A stretch of 64,000 nucleotides of DNA from NCBI GenBank assembly GCA_900768995.1, contig CAAGEZ010000013.1:38409-102408 (forward strand), in the 5' to 3' direction. Shown piece by piece: positions 26,387 through 35,227 of the stretch. The stretch is from Oscillospiraceae bacterium. GTDB lineage: Bacteria; Bacillota; Clostridia; Oscillospirales; Ruminococcaceae. The stretch's first letter is position 1. Each line of letters begins with the position of its first letter. The notes below the pieces were generated by a model, which saw only the letters and a list, made by a program, of their open reading frames with translations, was not told the DNA's origin and did not search any database. Both the position numbers and the translations under genes were made by a program.

Positions 26387-27601
26387 ATGGCAGATAAAAT
26401 TCAGATGACCACCCCTCTGGTGGAAATGGACGGAGACGAGATGACCCGGATCATCTGGAAGATGATAAAGGATATCCTCATCACCCCTTATGTTGACCTT
26501 AAGACAGATTACTACGATCTCGGTCTTGTTCACAGAAACGAGACCAACGATCAGGTAACAGTTGATTCCGCCGAGGCTACAAAGAAGTACGGCGTTGCTG
26601 TAAAGTGTGCAACTATCACCCCCAACGCTCAGAGAATGACCGAGTATGACCTTAAGGAAATGTGGAAGTCCCCCAACGGCACTATCAGAGCAATTCTTGA
26701 CGGTACTGTTTTCAGAGCTCCCATTATCGTTAAGGGCATCACTCCCCTCCTCCCCACCTGGACAAAGCCCATAACCATTGCCCGTCACGCTTACGGCGAT
26801 GTTTACAAGAACACTGAGATGCAGGTTGAACAGGGCTCAAAGTGCGAGCTGGTATGCACCGACAAGGACGGTAAGGAGACCCGTTCCCTCATTTACGATT
26901 TCAAGGACAGCTCAGGCGTTATCCAGGGACTTCACAACAAGGACAACTCTATCAGAAGCTTTGCAAAGGCTTGCTTCAACTTTGCCCTTGACACCAAGCA
27001 GGACCTTTGGTTTGCCACAAAGGACACTATCTCCAAGAAGTACGACCACCGCTTCAAGGACATTTTTGCTGAAATTTACGAGAACGAGTACAAGGCTAAG
27101 TTTGAGGCTGCCGGAATCGAATATTTCTACACCCTCATCGACGACGCTGTTGCAAGAGTCGTTCGTTCAAACGGCGGCTACATCTGGGCTTGCAAAAACT
27201 ATGACGGCGATGTTATGTCCGATATGGTTGCTACCGCTTTCGGAAGCCTTGGTATGATGACCTCCGTTCTCGTATCTCCTGACGGCGTTTATGAGTATGA
27301 GGCTGCTCACGGAACCGTTACCCGTCACTACTACAAGCACCTTAAGGGCGAGGAGACCTCCACAAACTCCGTTGCCACCATTTTTGCTTGGTCGGGCGCT
27401 CTTAAGAAGAGAGGCGAGCTTGACGGCAACAAGGCTCTTTCCGAATATGCGGAGAAGCTTGAAAAGGCTACCGTTCAGACCATTGAAGAGGGCGTTATGA
27501 CAGGCGACCTGTACGTTCTCTCTCATCTTGAAAACAAGAAAAAGGTCAACACCGAGGACTTCCTCCTTGAGATAAACAAGCGCCTTGCGGCTATGATGTA
27601 A
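26387..27601 (+). CDS. icd: NADP-dependent isocitrate dehydrogenase
   Basis: Oxidative decarboxylation of isocitrate to 2-oxoglutarate. 404 residues of the eukaryote-like homodimeric class: VEMDGDEMTRIIWKMIKD at the start, ATITPNAQRMTEYDLKEMW, SPNGTIRAILDGTVFR, and the late AAHGTVTRHYY. These differ from the E. coli-type enzyme. GGAGG lies about 10 bases before ATG. Together with aconitase upstream and Rex downstream this suggests biosynthetic 2-oxoglutarate and NADPH supply. Confidence 0.95.
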   Translation: MADKIQMTTPLVEMDGDEMTRIIWKMIKDILITPYVDLKTDYYDLGLVHRNETNDQVTVDSAEATKKYGVAVKCATITPNAQRMTEYDLKEMWKSPNGTIRAILDGTVFRAPIIVKGITPLLPTWTKPITIARHAYGDVYKNTEMQVEQGSKCELVCTDKDGKETRSLIYDFKDSSGVIQGLHNKDNSIRSFAKACFNFALDTKQDLWFATKDTISKKYDHRFKDIFAEIYENEYKAKFEAAGIEYFYTLIDDAVARVVRSNGGYIWACKNYDGDVMSDMVATAFGSLGMMTSVLVSPDGVYEYEAAHGTVTRHYYKHLKGEETSTNSVATIFAWSGALKKRGELDGNKALSEYAEKLEKATVQTIEEGVMTGDLYVLSHLENKKKVNTEDFLLEINKRLAAMM

Positions 27602-27708
27602 TAACGACTTATAATTGCGGAGTCTGCGGCTGTGCTGCGGACTGCCGCAGTTTATTTCTGCGCAAATGCGAAAACCGCAAAACTCTCCACAAAAAGGATT
27701 GGTGAACT

Positions 27709-28362
27709 ATGGCAAGAAAAGAGGATATTTCCTCCTCGGTAATAAAAAGGCTCCCAAGATATTACCGCTTTATCGGAGAGCTTATCGCTGAGGGGCGCAC
27801 AAGGATATCCTCCGCAGATCTGGCGGCGCAGATGTCTCTGACGGCTTCGCAGATAAGGCAGGACCTTAACTGCTTCGGCGGCTTCGGACAGCCCGGCTGC
27901 GGCTACTTCCTCCCTGACCTCCACTCTGAGATAGGACGGATACTGGGACTTGACAGGCACAGAAAAGCCATACTTATCGGTGCGGGAAACCTTGGCCGTG
28001 CCATTGCCATTCATATGAAATTTGAAAGCTTCGGAATGACCCTCTGCGGGATTTTCGACACCGATGAAAACAAGACGGGTCTGACGGTGGCAGGTATGAA
28101 GATACTCCCTATGACGGAGATACGTGATTTTATTGCAGAAAAGCACCCCGAGGCGGCTATACTCTGCATTCCGAGAGAATCGGCGGAGGAATGCACAGAC
28201 CTCCTTGTAAGCTGCGGAATAAAGGCTTTCTGGAACTTTTCCCACTACGATCTCACCGCAAAGCACAAGGATATCATTGCAGAAAACGTTCATCTCGGTG
28301 ACAGCCTTATGCTTTTGTCCTACGGGCTGAACAACTCGGAAAGCAGCGAAAATGAAAGCTGA
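27709..28362 (+). CDS. rex: Redox-sensing transcriptional repressor Rex
   Basis: 217 residues. The N-terminal winged helix (ISSSVIKRLPRYYRFIGELI; ISSADLAAQMSLTASQIRQD) precedes a Rossmann domain with the NAD(H) loop GAGNLGRAIA near residue 87. The segment GGFGQPGCGY is also a Rex hallmark. Rex senses the NADH/NAD ratio and represses fermentative and respiratory genes. No clear TTGTGAA-N4-TTCACAA operator was found near it or near pfl in this window, although AATTTCACAATT occurs at 28372 just after the gene. Confidence 0.95.
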   Translation: MARKEDISSSVIKRLPRYYRFIGELIAEGRTRISSADLAAQMSLTASQIRQDLNCFGGFGQPGCGYFLPDLHSEIGRILGLDRHRKAILIGAGNLGRAIAIHMKFESFGMTLCGIFDTDENKTGLTVAGMKILPMTEIRDFIAEKHPEAAILCIPRESAEECTDLLVSCGIKAFWNFSHYDLTAKHKDIIAENVHLGDSLMLLSYGLNNSESSENES

Positions 28363-28422
28363 AAGTTCAACAATTTCACAATTGATTTTTAGTGCAAAAT
28401 ATAGTATTTTTTACTAAAAGCA

Positions 28423-28451
28423 TTGATTTTTTGATGAATGTGTGATATACT
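28423..28451 (+). promoter_or_regulatory. Promoter upstream of the 28532 gene
   Basis: TTGATT 28423-28428, 17-base spacer, TATACT 28446-28451. Confidence 0.65.
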
Positions 28452-28531
28452 TATAAAGACATATTGTTTTGTGACATTTTTTGAGCTTTGAAATTAACCG
28501 ATGCCAACGGCTTCGGACTGGAGGAAATATA

Positions 28532-29518
28532 ATGCCATACCCTATAATCACACCGTCTTATTTTCAGGAGCTTGCAGAGGACAAGACTCTCGAAGAAAAG
28601 GTTCAGTACAACATTCTCACATCTCCCAGCGCTGTGGAGTACGTTTTCCCTATATATCAGAAGCCCCTTATCAGAAAGCTTATGAGCATTGACGGCGTTC
28701 TCAGCTTCAAGATGACAAACCTCAAGCCCGAGCACGAAGCAGAATTTGCAAAGCAGGGCGAGGAGCTTGTGAAGAAATTTCCTCAGCTCAAGCATTACTG
28801 GGAGTTCAAGGTCCTCACAATGCAGATCCTCCAGAACAGGAATTTCGTTTTTGAAAAGCGTATGCTCCTTCTGAACTATGCTTACAAGACTCTTCAGGGA
28901 ATGCTCGACAAGACCACCGGCGAGGAGCAGGACAAGTATATTGCAACCTTCCTCCGTGATATGAACGTGCCCAAGAATCAGGACGCTGTTATGAAATATT
29001 TTGAGTCTATCACTCCCAACTTCGCATACAGCCTCTGCGACGGTCTTTCACTTCTCCGTGCGCTCCCCACTTCCGAGGGATACGACAAGCTTCTTGACAC
29101 CGTATTCTCCAATGTAAAGTGCGACAGAGCTATGAGGGAATTCAAGTACGACGACAAGGTATATATGCCTATGAAGAAGGCATATCACGAGGACTTCCTC
29201 AAGAACGGCAGAGAGCACTACATCGAGCAGGTAATGGTAAACTACGTTTGGACATATTGTATGCCCTATGCTGACTGCACATCTAACCTTTGGGACAACT
29301 TCATCTTCTTCAACACCCTCTTCAACACCATCAAGGTGCTCCTCACCTGCGCTACTTACAACGCTGAGGACAAGGACGAGGCTTTCGTGAACGCTATATC
29401 CGAATTTGACAGTGCTCTCAGAAGAACAAAGGGCAGCATCGTTAAGCTCATCGCTGCGGCAAATGCCAAGGAAGGCCTTGCTACAAACGGCGATATGGCT
29501 ATACTTTCTATGAGCTGA
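28532..29518 (+). CDS. Unknown protein with FliB-like C-terminal helices
   Basis: 328 residues from ATG 28532 (GGAGG 8 bases upstream). Not recognised with confidence. The C-terminal third, with YIEQVMVNYVWTYCMPY, SNLWDNFIFFNTLFNTIKVLL and a following helical stretch, has the spacing seen in the FliB/lysine-N-methylase family, but the N-terminal Cys-rich metal cluster of that family is absent. It has its own promoter and lies alone between rex and the moxR group. No membrane segment or signal peptide. A fold-level relation to FliB is a weak inference. Confidence 0.5.
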   Translation: MPYPIITPSYFQELAEDKTLEEKVQYNILTSPSAVEYVFPIYQKPLIRKLMSIDGVLSFKMTNLKPEHEAEFAKQGEELVKKFPQLKHYWEFKVLTMQILQNRNFVFEKRMLLLNYAYKTLQGMLDKTTGEEQDKYIATFLRDMNVPKNQDAVMKYFESITPNFAYSLCDGLSLLRALPTSEGYDKLLDTVFSNVKCDRAMREFKYDDKVYMPMKKAYHEDFLKNGREHYIEQVMVNYVWTYCMPYADCTSNLWDNFIFFNTLFNTIKVLLTCATYNAEDKDEAFVNAISEFDSALRRTKGSIVKLIAAANAKEGLATNGDMAILSMS

Positions 29519-29605
29519 TAAGGCTGAAAAATACCAAATACATTCATCAGGCGGCGGGAGCTATACTCTTGCCGCTTTGCTGTCTGAAAAAGCGGAGGTC
29601 GGCAG

Positions 29606-30559
29606 ATGGACATTGACAAGAAGCTTATCGGAATGCTGAAAGCGGCAGCGGACGAGATACGCAAGTCCGTTATCGGCAAGGACGATATCATCATAAAAAT
29701 TCTTATGACTGCCTGCGCAGGGGGACATATCCTGCTGGAAGATATCCCCGGAGTTGGCAAGACCACTATGGCGGTGGCGTTTTCAAAGGCACTGGGACTA
29801 AGCTACAACCGTATGCAGTTCACCTCCGACGTTATGCCTGCGGACGTGACGGGATTTAATATGCCAAACCGTCAGACGGGGGAATTTGAATGGCGTGAGG
29901 GTGCGGTTTTCTGCAATCTTTTCCTTGCGGACGAGATAAACCGAACATCAAGCAAGACCCAGTCGGCGCTCCTTGAAGCAATGGAAGAACGGGCTGTGAC
30001 GGTGGACAGCGTTACCCGTCCCCTGCCCGACCCATTTATCGTCCTTGCGACCCAGAATCCCTGCGGCTCGGCGGGAACACAGAATCTCCCCGAGAGCCAG
30101 CTTGACAGATTTATGATTCGGCTCACTATGGGCTATCCAGACCCTGAGGACGAGGCGGCTATTTTAAAGGCAAAGTCGCAGAAAAGCAGTCTGCCCCAGG
30201 TGAGGACGGTAATGACCGCCGAACACCTAAAGCTGCTCCGAAACGCTGCGGACGGGGTTTTTGTTAGCGACGAGATATTCGACTACATCGCAAGGCTGTC
30301 GGCGGCTACGAGAAATGACCCGAGACTGGAGCTTGGAGTAAGCCCCCGTGGGTCTCTGGCAGTTACGGCTATGGCGAGATCCGCCGCTATGTTTTCGGGC
30401 AGGAATTACGTTATACCAAAGGATATTGAGAATATTTACGGCGATGTCTGCGCTCACCGTGTGATACCCGCAAGGATAAAGGGAAAAGTCCCCGATGACA
30501 GCGGCGTGAGGGATATCCTCGAAAGCATTTGCGGCGGCGTTACGGCTCCGACGCTGTAA
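29606..30559 (+). CDS. MoxR family AAA+ ATPase
   Basis: 317 residues. Walker A reads EDIPGVGKTTMA near residue 46-57; Walker B is LFLADEINRTSSKTQSALLEAMEE, split here as family text near 110. The LATQNP and ESQLDRFMIR motifs are typical of MoxR. The MoxR-DUF58-transglutaminase trio is a very common conserved set thought to mature or assemble other proteins at the membrane. GGAGGTCGGCAG precedes ATG. Confidence 0.95.
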   Translation: MDIDKKLIGMLKAAADEIRKSVIGKDDIIIKILMTACAGGHILLEDIPGVGKTTMAVAFSKALGLSYNRMQFTSDVMPADVTGFNMPNRQTGEFEWREGAVFCNLFLADEINRTSSKTQSALLEAMEERAVTVDSVTRPLPDPFIVLATQNPCGSAGTQNLPESQLDRFMIRLTMGYPDPEDEAAILKAKSQKSSLPQVRTVMTAEHLKLLRNAADGVFVSDEIFDYIARLSAATRNDPRLELGVSPRGSLAVTAMARSAAMFSGRNYVIPKDIENIYGDVCAHRVIPARIKGKVPDDSGVRDILESICGGVTAPTL

Positions 30560-30570
30560 AAGGACTGCGT

Positions 30571-31566
30571 ATGTCAAGGGTGCTTTATATCCTCGTCCTT
30601 ATAGGGGCGGGACTGTTTTATCTTTTATATTCGGACAGCCTTTCATTTGTGCTGCTGGTTGCGCTGCTCATACTGCCTGTGATGCTCCTGGCACAGCTTA
30701 TCATCAGCGCAGTATTTCTAAAATGCTCCGTGAAAAGCTCACGGATAACCGCTTTCAAGGGGGAGCCTTGCGAGGCGGCTTTCACGGTGACGAACAACTC
30801 CGTTTTTCCTCTGCCGAACACTGCGATCAGGGTAAAGGCAGTTTGCTTTCCCACGGGCGATGTGAGCTATTCGACGGTGACTGTGCCAATTCCCGCTCTG
30901 CGGACGGAAACGGTGACGGTGACTCTCGGTTCGGAGCACTGCTCACGGGTGGATATTACGGCGGAATATATGAAAATTTTTGATCTGCTGAGACTTTTTT
31001 CCGTAAAACGGTTCAGAAAAAAGCTGCACTGCTCGGTGTATATCATTCCGAAGCTGAGGGAAAGCTTTGCTTCGGAAGCAAGGGATATACTGCGCTTGCC
31101 CGCTCCCGAAACGCCCTCGGAAGCAAGCACTGCACCAAGCTGTGGCGGTTATCCGGGAGATGTGTGCGGATACAGGGAATTTATGCAGGGCGACAGGCTG
31201 AGCCTTATGCACTACAAGCTCAGTGCAAGATTTGACAAGGATATCGTTAAGGTTCTGAGCAGAAATTCAGACAGGAGATTTTTCCTCACCGCCGACCTTT
31301 CGGACAATGACCTTTCAAGGCGTGATGCGGTTTTTGAGCGGCTTATGAGCGTAGCGTACTATCTTTCGTCGGAAAACGGGGAGGTATATGTTGCTGTACC
31401 CGATGAGCCTGAGAGCTTTGAAATTCTCGAAATAATGCGGTCTGAGGGAACTGCGGCAAGGGTTAAAGAAGGTGCGGATTATTTTGCCGCCGCAAGACTT
31501 TTATGCGGCGTGTATTTCCCCGATGCACAGTCACCTGAGGGACTTATAAAAGTAAAGCTTGACTGA
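30571..31566 (+). CDS. DUF58 protein (MoxR partner)
   Basis: 331 residues from ATG 30571, with AAAGGA 7 bases upstream; the frame opens earlier but inside the moxR end. Two N-terminal transmembrane helices lie at about residues 5-20 and 26-48. The DUF58 core motif is YREFMQGDRLSLMHYKLSAR, near residue 197-216. A von Willebrand-like fold is usual for this family. Second gene of the three-gene set. Confidence 0.92.
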   Translation: MSRVLYILVLIGAGLFYLLYSDSLSFVLLVALLILPVMLLAQLIISAVFLKCSVKSSRITAFKGEPCEAAFTVTNNSVFPLPNTAIRVKAVCFPTGDVSYSTVTVPIPALRTETVTVTLGSEHCSRVDITAEYMKIFDLLRLFSVKRFRKKLHCSVYIIPKLRESFASEARDILRLPAPETPSEASTAPSCGGYPGDVCGYREFMQGDRLSLMHYKLSARFDKDIVKVLSRNSDRRFFLTADLSDNDLSRRDAVFERLMSVAYYLSSENGEVYVAVPDEPESFEILEIMRSEGTAARVKEGADYFAAARLLCGVYFPDAQSPEGLIKVKLD

Positions 31567-31580
31567 CGGGAGGCGGAGCT

Positions 31581-34244
31581 TTGAAAAATTTCATAAAGGG
31601 AAAGCTCCGCAGCCATAATGACGGGGCATTTCCTGTTTCGGTATCCCACGGAATGCACGTTGAGACGGGCAGGCCGAGGACAATATACATTATTATGCTC
31701 AGTGTGATGCCACTGCTGGGACTTTTCGGCTCGGTGTTCACATTTATCACAGCCTGCGAAAGCAAGGGAGTTGTCATCATCTCAAAAAGCTTTGCGGCGT
31801 GGATAACGCTGGGGACATATCTGCTTTTTGCGGTGATATTCGGGCTGAGGAGGAGATTTCCTGCCCTGTCACGGGGGCTGTCGGCAGCAGCTGTGGGCGG
31901 TCTCGGAATTTTTGCGGCAATAAATTTTCAGCTGATTGTCCGTGGATTCCGTTTTATCATAAACGGTTTTATGAGTGCGGCTTTTTCAAAGTATGAGAAC
32001 AAGTCTTTTTATGCCTTGACGGAGGTATTTTTCTATAATGGCAAGTATTACCACAGCGACTACTGCATAAAGCTTGCGGCGGTGTGCGTTATCGGGGTGA
32101 TGGCGTTTGCGGTATGCAGCTTTATTTTAAAGCCGAATGTGCTTATATTTGTCTGCGCCACATTCCCCCTCCCCGAGCTGTGTCTTTACTTCGGACTTGT
32201 GCCCCGAACCTTTTATTTTGTGATACTGACGGCTGGGTGGTGCGGTGCTGCTGCGGCGGATATTGCCCGTCTCGGCATTTTTTCCGACAAGGGCGCAGAG
32301 AGGATATTTACGAAAACTGCCGCTCAGAGCTGTATTGCGGCAGCAGTCATTATGCTTGCAAGCTTCGGCGGTGCGGAGCTTTATGTTAATTCCATAAACT
32401 TCAAGCGTCCCGATTCTGTCAAGGATTTCCGCAACGGCGTGGTCATCTATATGCGGGATTTTTCCTGGGACAAATTCAAAAGGGACGTTAAGGAAGCAAT
32501 TGCTCCCGACAGCGGCAGGCTCACTCACGATGGAAAGCTTGGAAACACGGACAGCGTTGAGTTTACGGGAAAAAATATGCTTGAGGTCACTCTCCCCTCT
32601 GACTGTAACGGTCTGTATCTGAGAGGGTTCACGGGCACGGATTACACGGGTTCACGGTGGGAAAAGGGCAAGCCTCTCCCTGCTCTGGAAACGAATATCT
32701 CATCACCCGAATTTTTCAGCGCAAGGGTTTTGCGGCACTTTGACGGGTTTTCATCTCTCAGGGCGCAGAACGTCATTATCCGAAACACGGGGATAAGCAG
32801 CTCGGTGAAATATTATCCCGAAAATGCGGCGGGGCTTTTGGAAACTGACGGCGTAAGGCGGCGTTATGGGGTGTATTTCCCTGAAAACGGCTGGCGGAGC
32901 ATTATAATTTCCGAGGCTCAGGATATTTCACTTGACAAAACTATGGCGGCTGATGAGCTGAAAATGCGTGAGTATGCATACGCAAACTGCCTTGACGTTC
33001 CCGAGACTTTCACGGCGTATTCAGAGTTTTTTGAGGGATTTGAGGGCGGCGATGTGAACGACACGCTCAGGTTTATCCGAAAGGGGCTTTCGGAGCGGTG
33101 CGAGTATGTGCTGGATTCGGGCAAAAAGCCTTTCGGTACGGACTTTGCGCAGTGGTTCCTGACGGAAAATCACAAGGGCAGCTGCACCCATTTTGCCTCG
33201 GCGGCGGCACTCCTTTGCAGAAGTATGGGCATTCCCGCAAGGTACTGCGAGGGCTTTGTCATTAAAGAGGAGGACATCGGGGATTTCCCGTCAAATGAGG
33301 GCTTTACCACCGTAAGCGTACCCGACAGCAGGGCTCACGCCTGGGCGGAGGTGTATATCGACGGCTTCGGCTGGCTGCCCTTTGAGGCTACTCCCGGATA
33401 CGGCAATATGGCGTTGGAGCTTGACTATGAAAATGACGGCTTTGAGGGAAATGATGACAGCTTCGGAAATGCTCCCGCTTCGGAGATAACCTCTGTTACA
33501 ACAGAAGCGCCTGTATTTTCGGAGGCTCCCGCTGCATCGGAGGTGACTTCGGGTGACACGGAAATTACTGTTACAGAGGATTCGGACGAAGCTACAAATG
33601 TTATGAGCGAGACTGAAAATATGTCTGCCGAAAGCGGAAATGGCGGTGAAATGTCCGAGGCTGGATATGAGACTGCTGAGGCAGTCACATCGGTATCGTA
33701 TGTAAACGGCGGGCAGGCTGAAACGGGCGGCACAGGCACATCGGCGGCGGCTGAGGAAAGCGGAAGTGCTGTTTCGGGCGGCGGTGACACGGATAATGAA
33801 ATATCCCCACGAAAGGAGCTTCCCAAGGGCGTTTGGGTGACGGGCATCGTCATTATCGGCGTCGGTGCGGTCATCACGGCGGTGGTCATTTACCGAAAGG
33901 CAGCTTTTGCATCACGGCGAAAAAGGCTTGAACAGTCCCCCGACAGGGCGGCGGCTCACATTTACAGAACACTGCTGAGGATATCGGGAGAGGAAAATGT
34001 GCCTGAGGAGCTGCCCGCAAGGCTCTCCGAAAAGGGCGTGCCTGAGGACATAACGGAGGTCATCGTTATGACGGCGATGAAAGCGAGATTCGGCGGCGGC
34101 ATTGATACGGACGAGGCAAGAGCTTCGGCAGGTGCTCTTGAAAAGGCTATTGCGGTGCTGAACGGTAATAAGGGAAAGATGATCCCGTTTATCACGGCGG
34201 CTGACAGGTATATAGGGGGTGAGAGCGGTGGAAAGGACGCTTGA
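31581..34244 (+). CDS. Membrane transglutaminase-like protein (MoxR/DUF58 partner)
   Basis: 887 residues. Several transmembrane segments lie in residues 30-270, and an extracytoplasmic transglutaminase-like domain has the catalytic Cys in GSCTHFASAAALLCRSMG (Cys535), the His in SRAHAWAEVYIDG (about 587) and the following LPFEATPGY. A Ser/Thr/Glu-rich low-complexity stretch (about 630-745) precedes one more transmembrane helix (about 750-770) and a cytoplasmic DUF4129-like tail. The start is TTG at 31581, preceded by GGGAGGCGGAG. Typical third member of the operon; it may modify cell-surface proteins. Confidence 0.9.
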   Translation: MKNFIKGKLRSHNDGAFPVSVSHGMHVETGRPRTIYIIMLSVMPLLGLFGSVFTFITACESKGVVIISKSFAAWITLGTYLLFAVIFGLRRRFPALSRGLSAAAVGGLGIFAAINFQLIVRGFRFIINGFMSAAFSKYENKSFYALTEVFFYNGKYYHSDYCIKLAAVCVIGVMAFAVCSFILKPNVLIFVCATFPLPELCLYFGLVPRTFYFVILTAGWCGAAAADIARLGIFSDKGAERIFTKTAAQSCIAAAVIMLASFGGAELYVNSINFKRPDSVKDFRNGVVIYMRDFSWDKFKRDVKEAIAPDSGRLTHDGKLGNTDSVEFTGKNMLEVTLPSDCNGLYLRGFTGTDYTGSRWEKGKPLPALETNISSPEFFSARVLRHFDGFSSLRAQNVIIRNTGISSSVKYYPENAAGLLETDGVRRRYGVYFPENGWRSIIISEAQDISLDKTMAADELKMREYAYANCLDVPETFTAYSEFFEGFEGGDVNDTLRFIRKGLSERCEYVLDSGKKPFGTDFAQWFLTENHKGSCTHFASAAALLCRSMGIPARYCEGFVIKEEDIGDFPSNEGFTTVSVPDSRAHAWAEVYIDGFGWLPFEATPGYGNMALELDYENDGFEGNDDSFGNAPASEITSVTTEAPVFSEAPAASEVTSGDTEITVTEDSDEATNVMSETENMSAESGNGGEMSEAGYETAEAVTSVSYVNGGQAETGGTGTSAAAEESGSAVSGGGDTDNEISPRKELPKGVWVTGIVIIGVGAVITAVVIYRKAAFASRRKRLEQSPDRAAAHIYRTLLRISGEENVPEELPARLSEKGVPEDITEVIVMTAMKARFGGGIDTDEARASAGALEKAIAVLNGNKGKMIPFITAADRYIGGESGGKDA

Positions 34245-35091
34245 GCTTTACTGCGGTGAAGAGGGCATCACTCTTGAACGGTTTCTGCGGAAAAACGGCA
34301 TTTCACGGCGGGTCATTATTGCCCTCAAGCGTGTGCCTATGGGTATGACACGAAACGGAGAACTGTGCAGGTCGGTGGACGTTCTGCACAATGGCGACAG
34401 GATATGCCTGCATATCCCCGAGACCGAGGGCTGCCGCCCTGAACCTAACGTGGAGCTTATTATCCCAAGCGTTTACGAGGACGAGGACATCATCATTTTT
34501 GACAAGCCTGCGGGGGTGCCTGTTCATCAGTCCTGCGGTCATTACGGAGACAGCCTTGCAAATGCCTTTGCGGCAAGATTTCCCGATGCGACTTTTCGGG
34601 CGGTGAACAGGCTTGACAAGGACACATCGGGGCTGTGCCTGGCAGCGAAAAGCAGGATAGGGGCGAACATCTCTTTGGGGGATATCTCAAAGGTCTATTA
34701 TGCGGTGTGCTGCGGAAAAATAACCGAGCCTTTGCGGATAGATATGCCCATCGGGAGAGAGAACGGCTCGGCGATAAAGAGGGTCGTGAGAGATGACGGA
34801 CAGAGGGCTGTGACAAATGCATACCCACTTGCGGGAAATGAACGATACACCTTGCTTCGGGTCATTATCGAGACGGGGCGGACTCATCAGATACGGGTGC
34901 ATATGAGCTTTATGGGACACCCTCTTGCGGGGGACGGACTTTACGGCGGTGCCTGCTCAGACATAAGCAGGCAGGCACTTCACTGCGGTGAAATGGAGCT
35001 TATCCACCCTGTGAGCGGAAAAAAAATCATCGCTGCTTCGCCTTTTCCCGAGGATATGGAAAATTTAGTAAAATATCTTGCGAAAATTTGA
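34228..35091 (+). CDS. RluA/RluD-family pseudouridine synthase
   Basis: Isomerises uridines in rRNA or tRNA. The catalytic Asp is in AVNRLDKDTSGL (Asp130 counting from GTG 34228), with ETGRTHQIRVHM further on. A short S4-like N-terminus is present (LERFLRKNGISRRVI). I prefer GTG 34228 because AGGGGGTGA ends about 7 bases before; GTG 34219 would place that site too close. The start overlaps the transglutaminase gene end. About 287 residues, usual length. Confidence 0.92.
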   Translation: MERTLELYCGEEGITLERFLRKNGISRRVIIALKRVPMGMTRNGELCRSVDVLHNGDRICLHIPETEGCRPEPNVELIIPSVYEDEDIIIFDKPAGVPVHQSCGHYGDSLANAFAARFPDATFRAVNRLDKDTSGLCLAAKSRIGANISLGDISKVYYAVCCGKITEPLRIDMPIGRENGSAIKRVVRDDGQRAVTNAYPLAGNERYTLLRVIIETGRTHQIRVHMSFMGHPLAGDGLYGGACSDISRQALHCGEMELIHPVSGKKIIAASPFPEDMENLVKYLAKI

Positions 35092-35157
35092 AAGTGTACG
35101 CCATATACAATTTATGACGGCTCAAATTTACATTTTAGAGAAAATGATTTATGGCTA

Positions 35158-35186
35158 TTGTAAAAACAAAAAATATATGTTATAAT
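35158..35186 (+). promoter_or_regulatory. Promoter of the chemotaxis receptor gene
   Basis: TTGTAA 35158-35163, 17 A+T-rich bases, TATAAT 35181-35186. Confidence 0.75.
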
Positions 35187-35227
35187 TATTGTAAATAATA
35201 TTTTATCATAAAAGGACTGACGTTCAA

